DNA of 58,310 nucleotides from Nocardiopsis prasina DSM 43845 (GCF_000341265.1 NZ_ANAE01000210.1:9552-67861); one strand, 5' to 3'. Numbered from the stretch's first letter, positions 16,219 to 24,688 are shown. Numbers and translations: made by a program. The notes: a model not told the origin generated them from the sequence alone.

Positions 16219-17099
16219 TGAGGGAGGAGATGACACGCGTGTCGAGAGAACCGTGGAGCGCGGACCGCTTCGAACTGGGAGAGGGGCTGCGCCGGCACGG
16301 TCGGCACCTGCTCATGGTGGACATCCTCACCGGGAGGCTCCTGCGCCTGGACCCGGGCTCGCCCGGTCCGGCCGAGGTCGTACTCTCCCTGGACGCGCCG
16401 CTGGGGGCGGTCGCCCCCGTACTGGACCGTCCGGACTCCTACGTCGCGGCCGTCGGAACCGGGGTCGCCGTGGTCTCCGCGAACGGCGGTGTGGAGTGGC
16501 TGGCCAGGCCGGAGGACGGCGCGGCCGCGCCGATGCGGATGAACGACGGTTCCTGCGATCCGTCGGGCAGGTTCTGGGCCGGGTCGATGGCCTACGACGG
16601 CACCCGGGGCGCCGGTTCCGTCTACCGCGCCGACCCCGAGGGCGGATTCACCCGCGTCCTGGAGGGCTACACCGTTCCCAACGGCCCGGCCTTCAGCGCC
16701 GACGGTTCCCGCATGTACCTGGCGGACAGCGCAGACGGGCGTATCGACGTCCACGACGTGTCCCCTGGAGGAGAACCCGGGGCTCGGGCGGTCTTCGCCC
16801 GTGTCACGCGGGGCAGTCCCGACGGCATGCAGGTCGACGACGAAGGGCACCTGTGGGTCGCGGTCTGGGGTGCCGGTGAGGTGCACCGCTACGACCCCGA
16901 CGGAACCCTGGAGAGCGTGGTCGCGGTCCCCGCCGCCCAGCCCACGAGCGTGTGCGTCACCCAAGGTCCGCGGCCGCGGCTGTTCGTCACCACCGCGACG
17001 GTCGGCCTCGACCGTCCCGGCCCCGGCGACGGCGCCGTGTTCTCGGTCCCCGTGGGGGTCGGCGGACCCCGGGTCCAGCAGTTCGGGGGTGCGGCGTGA
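16218..17099 (+). CDS. SMP-30/gluconolactonase family sugar lactonase
   Basis: A 293-aa six-bladed beta-propeller lactonase that would open galactono-lactone to galactonate. Metal-ligand positions of the SMP-30 family are present: Glu in ELGEG, Asn in RMNDGSCDPSGRFWAGSM, Asn in TVPNGPAFSADG and Asp in GSPDGMQVDDEGHLWVA. The ATG at 16218 overlaps the dgoD stop (TGATG) and has GGAG 5 nt upstream. An ATG at 16230 and a GTG at 16239 after a strong AGGGAGGAG site are in-frame alternatives. It sits directly after the dehydratase and before the kinase, in pathway order reversed by one step. Confidence 0.9.
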   Translation: MREEMTRVSREPWSADRFELGEGLRRHGRHLLMVDILTGRLLRLDPGSPGPAEVVLSLDAPLGAVAPVLDRPDSYVAAVGTGVAVVSANGGVEWLARPEDGAAAPMRMNDGSCDPSGRFWAGSMAYDGTRGAGSVYRADPEGGFTRVLEGYTVPNGPAFSADGSRMYLADSADGRIDVHDVSPGGEPGARAVFARVTRGSPDGMQVDDEGHLWVAVWGAGEVHRYDPDGTLESVVAVPAAQPTSVCVTQGPRPRLFVTTATVGLDRPGPGDGAVFSVPVGVGGPRVQQFGGAA

Positions 17100-18076
17100 G
17101 CGCTCAGATCGCCTGTGTCGGCGAGACCATGCTGCTCCTCACCGCCGCCGACCCGACCCCGCTGGACCGGGCTCCGCTCCTGACGATGGGGGTCGCGGGT
17201 GCCGAGTCCAACGTCGCCTCCGGCCTCGCCGCCCTCGGGCACCGGGCCGCCTGGATCAGCGCCGTGGGGGACGACCCCTTCGGCCGCCTGATCACGCGCA
17301 CCCTCCGTGAGGGCGGCGTGGACGTGACGGGGGTCCGGGTCGACCAGGACCGTCCCACGGGCGTGTTCGCCAAGGACCCCTCGCCCGCGGGGAGCACCGT
17401 GCACTACTACCGGACCGGGTCCGCGGCCTCCGCGCTCGGCCCCGAACTGGTCGGGGACCCGAGGGTGCGGGCCGCTGGCAGGGTCCACCTGTCCGGGGTC
17501 ACCCCCGCGCTGTCACCGGCGTGCGACGCCCTGGCCCAGGGGCTGCTGGAGGCCCCGGGCCTGACGGTGAGCTTCGACGTGAACCACCGGCCCCGACTGT
17601 GGGGGCCGAACGAGGCGGCCCCGCGTCTGCTCGCGCTGGCCCGGCTCGCCGACACCGTCTTCGTCGGCAGGGACGAGGCCGAGGAGCTGTGGGGGACCTC
17701 CACCGACCACGACGTGCGAGCGCTCCTGCCCGACGTCGAACGCCTCGTGGTCAAGGACGCCGAGCACGGCGCCAGCGAGTTCCACGGCGACACGCGGGTG
17801 TACGTGCCCGCGCCCACCGTCGAGGTCGTCGAGCCGGTCGGGGCGGGGGACGCCTTCGCCGCGGGATACCTGGCGGGGGACCTGCGCGGCCTGGACGGCC
17901 GGGGACGTCTGCGCCTGGGGCACCTGTGCGCTGGACGCGTCCTTCGGGTGACGGGGGACCTGGCCGACCCGCCTCCGCCGCACGAGGTGGACGCGCTGGT
18001 GGCGGTGGCCGACGAACACTGGCCCGTACAAGCCTCCGCGGCCGTGGCCGCGGTGAGAGGAGACAACAGTGAGTGA
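17096..18076 (+). CDS. PfkB family sugar kinase, probable 2-keto-3-deoxygalactonate kinase
   Basis: A 326-aa ribokinase-fold kinase. The C-terminal PfkB signature EPVGAGDAFAAGYLAG (247-262) contains the catalytic base Asp252. The N-terminal AGAESNVASGLAALG is the substrate-binding motif, resembling KdgK. In this operon it should phosphorylate 2-keto-3-deoxygalactonate at C6. E. coli uses the unrelated DgoK for this step, so here a PfkB enzyme has taken the role, as KdgK-type enzymes do. GTG start overlaps the lactonase stop (GTGA). The 3' end overlaps the aldolase gene by 8 nt. Confidence 0.88.
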   Translation: MSAQIACVGETMLLLTAADPTPLDRAPLLTMGVAGAESNVASGLAALGHRAAWISAVGDDPFGRLITRTLREGGVDVTGVRVDQDRPTGVFAKDPSPAGSTVHYYRTGSAASALGPELVGDPRVRAAGRVHLSGVTPALSPACDALAQGLLEAPGLTVSFDVNHRPRLWGPNEAAPRLLALARLADTVFVGRDEAEELWGTSTDHDVRALLPDVERLVVKDAEHGASEFHGDTRVYVPAPTVEVVEPVGAGDAFAAGYLAGDLRGLDGRGRLRLGHLCAGRVLRVTGDLADPPPPHEVDALVAVADEHWPVQASAAVAAVRGDNSE

Positions 18077-18665
18077 CAAGGGTCTGGACGGTCTGTTCGC
18101 CGATCACAGCGTGCTGGCGATCCTGAGGGGCATGCCGGTGCGCACCACGGTCGAACTGGCCGAGCGCGCCTGGGACCTGGGTGTGACCGCCATCGAGGTG
18201 CCCGCCCGCGACGCCCGGGGGCTGGAGGCGCTGCACGCCACGGTCAGAGCGGGCGCGGAGCGCGGACACCCGGTCGGCGCGGGCACGGTGATCACCCCCG
18301 ACCAGGTCCGTGCCGTGTCCGAGGCGGGCGCCGCGTTCACCGTCGCGCCGGGGTTCGACGCCGAAGTCATGGGCCTCTCGGAGGCCGCGGGTATGCCCCA
18401 CCTGCCCGGTGTGGCCACGCCCACCGACATCCAGAAGGTGCTCAGGGCGGGCGGTCACTGGGTGAAGGCCTTCCCCGCCACGTCGCTCGGCACCGACTGG
18501 TTCCGGGCCATGGCCGGACCCTTCCCCGACGTGCGGATCGTGGCGACCGGCGGCATGGACGCCCGCAACGCCCGTCAGTACCTCGACGCGGGGGCGCGGA
18601 TGGTGGCGGTCGGCTCCGCGCTGACCGATCCCGAGCAGATCCCCCTCCTGGCCGCACTCGTCTGA
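18069..18665 (+). CDS. KDPG/KDPGal-type aldolase
   Basis: A 198-aa class I aldolase of the KDPG/KHG family, splitting 2-keto-3-deoxy-6-phosphogalactonate into pyruvate and glyceraldehyde 3-phosphate. Key residues are Arg20 (ILRG), Glu43 (IEVPAR, proton transfer) and the Schiff-base Lys133 (WVKAFPA). The phosphate-binding loop is ATGGMDARN. The length matches DgoA (about 205). The GTG start has GGAG upstream. It is the last gene of the operon and is followed by a strong hairpin. Confidence 0.92.
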   Translation: MSDKGLDGLFADHSVLAILRGMPVRTTVELAERAWDLGVTAIEVPARDARGLEALHATVRAGAERGHPVGAGTVITPDQVRAVSEAGAAFTVAPGFDAEVMGLSEAAGMPHLPGVATPTDIQKVLRAGGHWVKAFPATSLGTDWFRAMAGPFPDVRIVATGGMDARNARQYLDAGARMVAVGSALTDPEQIPLLAALV

Positions 18666-18688
18666 GTCCTCGCGGGCGCGGTCCTGGA

Positions 18689-18733
18689 GCGCGCCCCCCG
18701 GCGACGGTGTCCGCGCCGGTACGGGGGGCGCGC
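18689..18733 (+). terminator. Terminator of the galactose-type operon
   Basis: GCGCGCCCCCC (18689-18699) pairs perfectly with GGGGGGCGCGC (18723-18733). An inner GGCG/CGCC pairing further stabilises the hairpin. It starts 24 nt after the aldolase stop. Confidence 0.7.
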
Positions 18734-18887
18734 CACACACTCGGTGGGGCTCCGGGAGCGGGCCCGGAACGCCGGGGACGACCACCGCGGCCAGGGAGCC
18801 GGGACAAGGCCGGGCGGCCGTGCGGGTCCAGCGGCGGGGTTACCATCGGGCCGGGGTCCGACGCCACCGCAACCCTGTGACCTGGGC

Positions 18888-18909
18888 TCTCATCGCTCTC
18901 TCATCCCTT
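18888..18909 (+). promoter_or_regulatory. 11-bp tandem repeat, candidate response-regulator box
   Basis: TCTCATCGCTC is followed directly by TCTCATCCCTT, so the TCTCATC core recurs at exactly 11 bp, one helical turn. This is how OmpR/PhoB-type dimers bind. It ends 20 nt before the response-regulator start. The same arrangement recurs at 21075-21096, which supports a real regulon site. Confidence 0.65.
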
Positions 18910-18929
18910 TCGGCTGTGATGGACGGACC

Positions 18930-19628
18930 ATGCAAGCCAAGATCCTCGTCGTCGACGACGAACCCAACATCCTCGACATGGTCGCGACCGTGCTGGAGTT
19001 CCACGGATTCGAGGTGCGGACCGCCGCCACCGCCGCCGAGGCCCACACCGCCGCACACGTGTTCGGACCCGACCTGGTCGTGCTGGACGTCATGCTCCCG
19101 GACGGGGACGGGTTCGACGTGTGCCGGGCACTGCGGCGTTCGCGGCCCGACCTGGGCATCGTCTTCCTCACCGCCAAGGACGCCCACAGCGAGCGGATCG
19201 CGGGGCTCACCTACGGTGGGGACGACTACGTCACCAAGCCGTTCAACACCGACGAACTCGTGGCCCGGGTACGGGCGGTCCTGCGCAGGACACGACCCGG
19301 AAACGGCCCCGAACCGGGCGAGGGCGTCCTGCGCTTCGCCGACGTCGAACTCGACGAGCGCGCCTGCGTGGTGCGTCGGGCAGGGAACCCGGTGCCGTTG
19401 TCGCGCACCGAGTTCGACCTGCTCCGCTACCTGATGCTCAACAGCGGGCGCGTGCTCTCACGCCCGCAGATCATCGACGAGGTGTGGAGCGACGGATACT
19501 CGGGCGGCTCCAACATCGTCGACACCTACGTCGGCTACCTGCGCCGCAAACTCGGCGCGCACGGCCCCAACCTCATCCGGACCCAGCGGGGGTTCGGCTA
19601 CGCGCTCCGTGAGGGTGACCCCGGATGA
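18930..19628 (+). CDS. OmpR/PhoB family response regulator
   Basis: A 232-aa two-component regulator. The receiver domain (residues 1-118) has Asp9-Asp10, phospho-acceptor Asp53 (VVLDVMLPDG), Thr81 and Lys103 (YVTKPF). The C-terminal winged-helix domain (about 135-228) has the transactivation-loop and recognition-helix pattern SRTEFDLLRYLMLNSGRVLSR and ends IRTQRGFGYALR. The start at 18930 follows GGACGGA. It overlaps the sensor kinase gene by 4 nt (ATGA). The tandem TCTCATC box upstream suggests autoregulation, and the second box suggests that the adjoining MMPL transporter is a target. Confidence 0.94.
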   Translation: MQAKILVVDDEPNILDMVATVLEFHGFEVRTAATAAEAHTAAHVFGPDLVVLDVMLPDGDGFDVCRALRRSRPDLGIVFLTAKDAHSERIAGLTYGGDDYVTKPFNTDELVARVRAVLRRTRPGNGPEPGEGVLRFADVELDERACVVRRAGNPVPLSRTEFDLLRYLMLNSGRVLSRPQIIDEVWSDGYSGGSNIVDTYVGYLRRKLGAHGPNLIRTQRGFGYALREGDPG

Positions 19629-22600
19629 GGGCACCGTGGCGCACCCTGCGCGGCCGCATGGTGGTGGTCAACGCCGTCCTGATGTTCCTGGCCCTGAGCG
19701 TCGTCGCCGTGGCCAGCTCCATGTTCCTCGCGTCCTACCTGGTCGACCGGCTGGACGAGCGTATCGAGACCAGCGCGTCGTTCGTGCGCGCCAACCAGGA
19801 CGAGATCTTCGCCAAGAGCCCCGACCAGCTCGTGGAGCAGATCCGCGCCCCCAGCGAGTTCGTCGCCGAGTTCGTCACCCGGGTCCCGGGCGACAGTCAC
19901 CCCAAGGTGCACCGGCTCCAGGGATCGGGCCCCACCCTGGTCCGTGACATCGACACCGACAGCGCGCCCGAGGGCGTGTTCACGGTCGAACACGACGGTG
20001 CGGAGTACCGGGTCAAGGTGCTCCACCTGCCGGAACAGGACACCGTCGTCCTCATGGGCGAACCCCTGCGTCCGGTCACCGCCACCGTCCACCGGCTGGT
20101 GGCCATCCAGGTGTCGGTCGGCCTGGGCATGCTCGGGATCGCGCTGATCGCCGGAACCGCGGTCATCCGCCGGGGTCTGCGTCCCCTGGACGACGTCGTG
20201 GAGACGGCGGAGGCCATCGCCCTGGGCGACCTGGAACGCCGTGTCCCCGAACCCGCTCCGGGCGCGGCCGACGAGGTCAGCCGCCTCACCCTGTCCATCA
20301 ACCGCATGCTCGCCCGCCTGCGCGGAGCCCTGTACGCGCACGAACACTCCGAGGAGCGGCTGCGCCGGTTCGTCTCGGACGCCTCCCACGAACTGCGCAC
20401 CCCGCTCACCTCGATCCGGGGCTACCTGCAACTCGTGGCCCAGGGGGTGGTCGACGTCGCCCGGAGACCGGACGTCATCACCCGCTCCCAGCAGGAGTCC
20501 GAGCGCATGGCCGCCATCGTGGACAACCTCCTCTACCTCGCCCGGCTCGACGAGGGGCCCGCGCCCCGGCACGAGGTCGTCGCCCTCGGCCCGATCGTGT
20601 CCGACAGCGTCTCCGATGCCCGCGCCGCCCAGCCCGAGCGGGACTGGCGGACCGAGGTCTCCGCCGACGGTCTGGTGGTCGGGGACGAACAGGAGTTGCG
20701 CCAGGCCGTCTCCAACCTGCTGGCCAACGTGCGCGTGCACACCCCGGCCACCAGCCCGGCGACCGTCCGGCTGCACCGCCGTGACGGACGCGTGGTCCTG
20801 GAGGTGGCCGACGAGGGCCCCGGCGTGGCCGAGGAGAACGCGGCCTTCGTGTTCGAGCGCTTCTACCGGGCCTCCGCCGCGACGGGCCGCCCCGGCAGCG
20901 GGCTCGGGCTGCCCATCGTCCGCGCTGTCATGCGGGCCCACGGGGGAGAGGCGGAGTTCGTCTCCACCGCCGCCGAGGGCACCACGGTCACCCTCCGCTT
21001 CCCGTCCCCGCCCGACCCGGACACGGGCTCCCGAGCTGGTCAACGTGACGACGATCTCACCGGTGGTGCGGCGTTCTCATCGAACTCTCATGATCCTCGG
21101 CATTTCACCTCATCGGCGTCGTATGAGCTGGAAGGCAAGCGTAAGTCGGGGTTGAGAGGAATGAGTATGGCTGGGCTGCTCTATCGTCTGGGTGGGTTCG
21201 CCTACCGACGACGATGGCTGGTCGTGTTCTCGTGGCTGTTGGTCCTGGTGCTCGCGGGCGGTGCGGCGCTGATGTTCCGCGCCCCGCTCAACGACGCCCT
21301 CAGTATCCCCGGCACCGAGTCGGAACAGGCCACCGACCTCATGGAGGCGCGGTTCTCCACCACCGGTGAGTCCGTCACCGCCGTGCTGCGCGCCCCCGAC
21401 GGCTCCGACGTCATCGAGGACGAACAGTACGCCGACGCCGTGCGCGCCACCGCCGACGAACTGGCGGAGATCGACGGTGTCGACGAGGTCTTCAGCCCGC
21501 ACGGCATCCTCGAGGACGCCCGTCAGCAGTACGACGACGGGATCGCCGAGGGTGAGGAACAGGCCCTGGAGGCCGCCCGCGAGCAGGTCGAGGGACTGGT
21601 GCCGCCGGAGACACCCGGCCGCGACCAGGCCGTCGAGGAACTGATGGTCGAGGCCGAGGAACAGGCGCTCGCCGCCGTCGCCGAGCAGGCCCCGGACTTC
21701 GACGAGGAGGAGGTCCTCGAGCAGGTTCCGCAGCTCTCGGACGACCGCGACAGCGTGATGATCCAGGTACAGCTGGAGTTCCGCAACGGCGAGGTCCCGT
21801 CCGAGACCGTCGAGGCCATTCTCGACACCGGTGACGAGGCCCGCGCGGCCGGCATGGACGTGGAGTTCAGCGGCCCCTCCATCACCCAGCAGGTGCCCGC
21901 CATCATGGGCCCGAGCGAGGTCGTCGGCCTGGTCGCCGCCCTCGTGGTGCTCATCATCAACTTCGGCGCCCTGGTCACCGCCGGTCTGCCGATCCTGCTC
22001 GCGCTGATCGGCGTGGGCGTGGGCATGCTCCTGCTCTACGCCTCGTCCAGCCTGATCGAGCTCACCAGCACGGCCCCGATCCTGGCGCTCATGCTCGGGA
22101 TCGCCGTGGGCATCGACTACTCGCTGTTCGTGCTCTCCCGCCACCGCAAGCAGGTGGCGCAGGGCTGGGACCCCGCGGAGTCGGCCGCCCGCGCCATCGG
22201 CACCGCTGGCAGCGCCGTGGTCTTCGCCGGGATCACGGTCATCATCGCCCTGCTCGGTCTGTCGGTGGTCCAGATCCCGTTCCTGACCCTCATGGGCGTG
22301 GCCGCCATGGTCACGGTGGCCGTGGCGGTGCTCGTGGCGATCACGCTGCTCCCCGCCCTCCTCGGGTTCGTGGGCCACCGTGTCACGGCAGGGCGCCTGC
22401 CGGTGCTGGGCCGCCGCGCCGAGAGGGCGATGGTCTCCGAGCGCACCATGAGCGCACGGTGGATCGGCATGGTCATCAAGCGTCCGGTCATCGCGATCGT
22501 CGGCGTGACCGCCGTCCTGGGGACGCTCCTGCTTCCCCTCGGCAGCATGCACCTGGGCCTGCCCAGCGACGAGACCAGCTCGACGGACACCACCCAGCGC

Positions 22601-23647
22601 CAGGCCTTCGAGATCATCAGCGACGAGTTCGGGCCCGGACACACCGCGCAGCTCGCCGTGGTGGCCGACCTGACCGGCCTGCCGGACATGCCCGCGGCCG
22701 CGGACGAGGTCGCCGAGCGCATGGAGGGGGTCGACGGGGTCGCGGAGGTGTTCCCGCCCCAGCTCAGCGACGTGCGGGACACGGCGATCATCGTGGTCAT
22801 CCCGGAGACCGGCCCCTCGGACACCGCCACTGAGGACCTGCTGCACGACGTGCGCGGACTCCAGGGCGAGATCGAGGACGAGATCGGCGCGAAGATCGTG
22901 GTGGCCGGTGCCGCCGCCATGGCGATCGACGTCTCCGAACGCCTCGCCGACGCGCTGCCGGTGTTCGCCGCTGTGGTCATCGGCCTCGCTCTGGTGCTGA
23001 TGACCGTCGTGTTCCGCTCGATCCTGGTGCCGGTGAAGGCCGCGCTGGGGTTCGTGCTCAGCGCGGGCGCCTCCCTGGGACTGACCGTGGTGGTCTTCCA
23101 GTGGGGCTACGGCGCCGGGCTGTTCGGAGTGGAACCCGGTCCGCTCCTGGCGTTCATGCCGACCCTCATGATCGGCATCCTCTTCGGTCTGGCCATGGAC
23201 TACGAGGTCTTCCTGGTCTCCCGTATGCGGGAGGACCACGTCCACGGCGCCGAGCCGATGGCCGCGATCTCCACCGGCTTCACCCAGGGGGCGCGCGTGG
23301 TCACGGCGGCCGCGGCGATCATGATCAGCGTCTTCGCCTCGTTCGTCTTCGGCCACGTGGAGATGCTGAAGCCGATCGCGTTCGTCCTGGCCGTGGGCAT
23401 CCTCATCGACGCCTTCCTGGTCCGGATGACGCTCGGCCCGGCGGTCATGGCGCTGTTCGGCCGGGCCACCTGGTGGCTGCCCACGTGGTTGGACCGCCTG
23501 CTCCCCAACGTGGACATCGAGGGCGACCGGCTCGCCCCGGTCGCGCCCGTCACCGCGGAGGGCACGCGTGAGGGTGAGAGCTCGGCGAACGACGCGGACG
23601 ACGGCGACCCCCGGGAGGCCGACGCCGCCGCCGGAACCTCCCGGTAG
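19625..23647 (+). CDS. Sensor histidine kinase fused in frame to an MMPL/RND transporter
   Basis: A single open frame of 1340 codons holds two proteins normally separate. Residues 1-462 are a sensor kinase: transmembrane helices at about 12-36 and 157-180, an extracytoplasmic sensor between them, HAMP linker, phospho-acceptor His255 (SDASHELRTP), and N, G1 (DEGPGV) and G2 (GSGLGL) boxes. From residue 513 a complete MMPL transporter follows (about 826 aa, roughly 12 helices, two large extracytoplasmic loops, RxRWLVVFSW entry and the GIDYSLFVLSRHRK and MDYEVFLVSRMRE motifs). The junction, residues about 465-512, looks like translated intergenic DNA: it encodes the second regulator box and a GAGAGGA site before Met513/Met515. 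So either a lost stop codon made a fusion, or the transporter is also made separately from the internal start, or a sequencing error removed a stop. Confidence 0.85.
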   Translation: MRAPWRTLRGRMVVVNAVLMFLALSVVAVASSMFLASYLVDRLDERIETSASFVRANQDEIFAKSPDQLVEQIRAPSEFVAEFVTRVPGDSHPKVHRLQGSGPTLVRDIDTDSAPEGVFTVEHDGAEYRVKVLHLPEQDTVVLMGEPLRPVTATVHRLVAIQVSVGLGMLGIALIAGTAVIRRGLRPLDDVVETAEAIALGDLERRVPEPAPGAADEVSRLTLSINRMLARLRGALYAHEHSEERLRRFVSDASHELRTPLTSIRGYLQLVAQGVVDVARRPDVITRSQQESERMAAIVDNLLYLARLDEGPAPRHEVVALGPIVSDSVSDARAAQPERDWRTEVSADGLVVGDEQELRQAVSNLLANVRVHTPATSPATVRLHRRDGRVVLEVADEGPGVAEENAAFVFERFYRASAATGRPGSGLGLPIVRAVMRAHGGEAEFVSTAAEGTTVTLRFPSPPDPDTGSRAGQRDDDLTGGAAFSSNSHDPRHFTSSASYELEGKRKSGLRGMSMAGLLYRLGGFAYRRRWLVVFSWLLVLVLAGGAALMFRAPLNDALSIPGTESEQATDLMEARFSTTGESVTAVLRAPDGSDVIEDEQYADAVRATADELAEIDGVDEVFSPHGILEDARQQYDDGIAEGEEQALEAAREQVEGLVPPETPGRDQAVEELMVEAEEQALAAVAEQAPDFDEEEVLEQVPQLSDDRDSVMIQVQLEFRNGEVPSETVEAILDTGDEARAAGMDVEFSGPSITQQVPAIMGPSEVVGLVAALVVLIINFGALVTAGLPILLALIGVGVGMLLLYASSSLIELTSTAPILALMLGIAVGIDYSLFVLSRHRKQVAQGWDPAESAARAIGTAGSAVVFAGITVIIALLGLSVVQIPFLTLMGVAAMVTVAVAVLVAITLLPALLGFVGHRVTAGRLPVLGRRAERAMVSERTMSARWIGMVIKRPVIAIVGVTAVLGTLLLPLGSMHLGLPSDETSSTDTTQRQAFEIISDEFGPGHTAQLAVVADLTGLPDMPAAADEVAERMEGVDGVAEVFPPQLSDVRDTAIIVVIPETGPSDTATEDLLHDVRGLQGEIEDEIGAKIVVAGAAAMAIDVSERLADALPVFAAVVIGLALVLMTVVFRSILVPVKAALGFVLSAGASLGLTVVVFQWGYGAGLFGVEPGPLLAFMPTLMIGILFGLAMDYEVFLVSRMREDHVHGAEPMAAISTGFTQGARVVTAAAAIMISVFASFVFGHVEMLKPIAFVLAVGILIDAFLVRMTLGPAVMALFGRATWWLPTWLDRLLPNVDIEGDRLAPVAPVTAEGTREGESSANDADDGDPREADAAAGTSR
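21075..21096 (+). promoter_or_regulatory. Second 11-bp tandem regulator box, inside the kinase-transporter junction
   Basis: TCTCATCGAAC is followed directly by TCTCATGATCC. The first 17 bases match the box at 18888 as TCTCATCGNNCTCTCAT. It lies 92 bp before the probable native start of the MMPL transporter, so transcription of the transporter may be directly controlled by the neighbouring response regulator although the site is now within an open frame. Confidence 0.65.
21154..21169 (+). promoter_or_regulatory. Internal ribosome binding site and start for the MMPL transporter
   Basis: GAGAGGA at 21154-21160 is followed by ATG at 21161 and again at 21167. The second ATG has ideal 6-nt spacing and opens the natural N-terminus MAGLLYRLGGFAYRRR of an MMPL protein. 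It allows the transporter to be made independently of the kinase. Confidence 0.65.
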
Positions 23648-23681
23648 GGAGAGCCGAACCGGTCGCGACGGAACCCCGGAG

Positions 23682-23711
23682 AACGGCCCCGCCAGGCTCG
23701 GCGGGGCCGTT
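23682..23711 (+). terminator. Terminator after the MMPL transporter
   Basis: AACGGCCCCGCC (23682-23693) pairs perfectly with GGCGGGGCCGTT (23700-23711) around a 6-nt loop. It lies 35 nt beyond the stop codon and is followed by a short T-containing stretch. Confidence 0.75.
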
Positions 23712-23755
23712 CCCGTTCCCGGGGCCCGGCCGCGGTGCGCGCTGCGGGCCGTGGC

Positions 23756-23761
23756 TAATAT
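23756..23761 (+). promoter_or_regulatory. -10 box of the PheC-like gene
   Basis: TAATAT is a near-consensus -10 hexamer standing out in GC-rich DNA, 36 nt before the GTG start at 23798. No clear -35 is visible. Confidence 0.5.
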
Positions 23762-23797
23762 GACCCGGATCACCCACCAGACGCCGGGAGTCCGCAC

Positions 23798-24646
23798 GTG
23801 CCAGTAGCGCCAGCCCGACCGCGCACCGTCCTCGCCGCCTCCGCCGCCTCGCTGGCCGTCCTCCTCGCCGCCGGTTGCTCGGGGGCGGACTCCGACGGCT
23901 CGGCCCACCCCGAGACCACCACTCTGGAGGGGAGCAGGCTGGACGAGGTCCTGGAACGCGGCTCGCTCAATGTCTGCACGACCGGCGACTACCGGCCCTT
24001 CACCTTCCTCGACGCCGACCCGGACGAGTTCACCGGCATCGACGTCGACATGGCGCGCGACCTCGCCGACGAGCTCGGCGTGGAGATCGAGTGGACCCGG
24101 ACCACCTGGGACGACCTGATGGACGACTTCCTCGCCGGTTGCGACATCGCGGTCGGCGGCATCTCGGTCAGCACCGAGCGCGCACAGCGGGTGTACTTCT
24201 CCGCGCCGCTCATGGAGGACGGCAAGACCCCCATCGCCCTGTGCGAGAACGTCGACGACTACCGCACCATCGAGCAGATCAACCAGCCCGGGGTGCGTTC
24301 GATCATGCCCAGCGGCGGCACCAACCAGGTGTTCGCCGAGGAGCACTACCCGGACGGCGAGCTCGTCACGCACGACAACAACACGATCTTCGACGAGATC
24401 GTCGCGGGCAGGGCCGATGTGATGACCACCGACGCCTCCGAGGTGCTGTGGGTGGCCAACGAGTACGAGGAGCTGTGCGCCGTCAACCCCGAGGAGCCCT
24501 TCGATTTCTTCGAGAAGGCGTTCATGCTGCCCCGGGGCGACGAGGTGTTCAAGCACTACGTGGACCAGTGGCTGAACATGGCCCTGAACGACGGCACCTA
24601 CGACCGCATCGTCGAGCCCTGGTTCGGAGAGGACGTCCGGCTCTGA
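23798..24646 (+). CDS. Cyclohexadienyl dehydratase (PheC)-like solute-binding-fold lipoprotein
   Basis: A 282-aa lipoprotein (lipobox LLAAGC, Cys27) with a type II periplasmic-binding fold. It matches Pseudomonas PheC more closely than ordinary amino-acid binding proteins: TTGDYRPFTF, GIDVDMARDLADELG, GGISVSTERAQRVYFSAPLMEDGKTPIALC, QPGVRSIMPSGGTN and LCAVNPEEPFDFFEKAFMLPR. The paired cysteines (149 and 227) and Glu215, aligned with the glutamate I recall as catalytic in PheC, are kept. PheC converts prephenate to phenylpyruvate and arogenate to phenylalanine. A binding-only role is the main alternative. It is monocistronic and convergent with matB. Confidence 0.8.
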   Translation: MPVAPARPRTVLAASAASLAVLLAAGCSGADSDGSAHPETTTLEGSRLDEVLERGSLNVCTTGDYRPFTFLDADPDEFTGIDVDMARDLADELGVEIEWTRTTWDDLMDDFLAGCDIAVGGISVSTERAQRVYFSAPLMEDGKTPIALCENVDDYRTIEQINQPGVRSIMPSGGTNQVFAEEHYPDGELVTHDNNTIFDEIVAGRADVMTTDASEVLWVANEYEELCAVNPEEPFDFFEKAFMLPRGDEVFKHYVDQWLNMALNDGTYDRIVEPWFGEDVRL

Positions 24647-24653
24647 CCGGGTG

Positions 24654-24686
24654 ACGGGGTCCGGGCGCGCCGCACCCGGACCCCGT
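24654..24686. terminator. Bidirectional terminator between the PheC-like gene and matB
   Basis: ACGGGGTCCGGG (24654-24665) pairs perfectly with CCCGGACCCCGT (24675-24686) around a 9-nt loop. It fills the 42-nt gap between the two convergent stop codons and can serve both. Confidence 0.8.
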
Positions 24687-24688
24687 GG

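Noticed and set aside
21110-24556. A 1148-codon minus-strand open frame opposite the MMPL and PheC-like genes
   Set aside because: Its composition (Asp/His/Gly/Arg runs) is the antisense image of well-conserved plus-strand proteins. Long antisense frames are expected in DNA this GC-rich.
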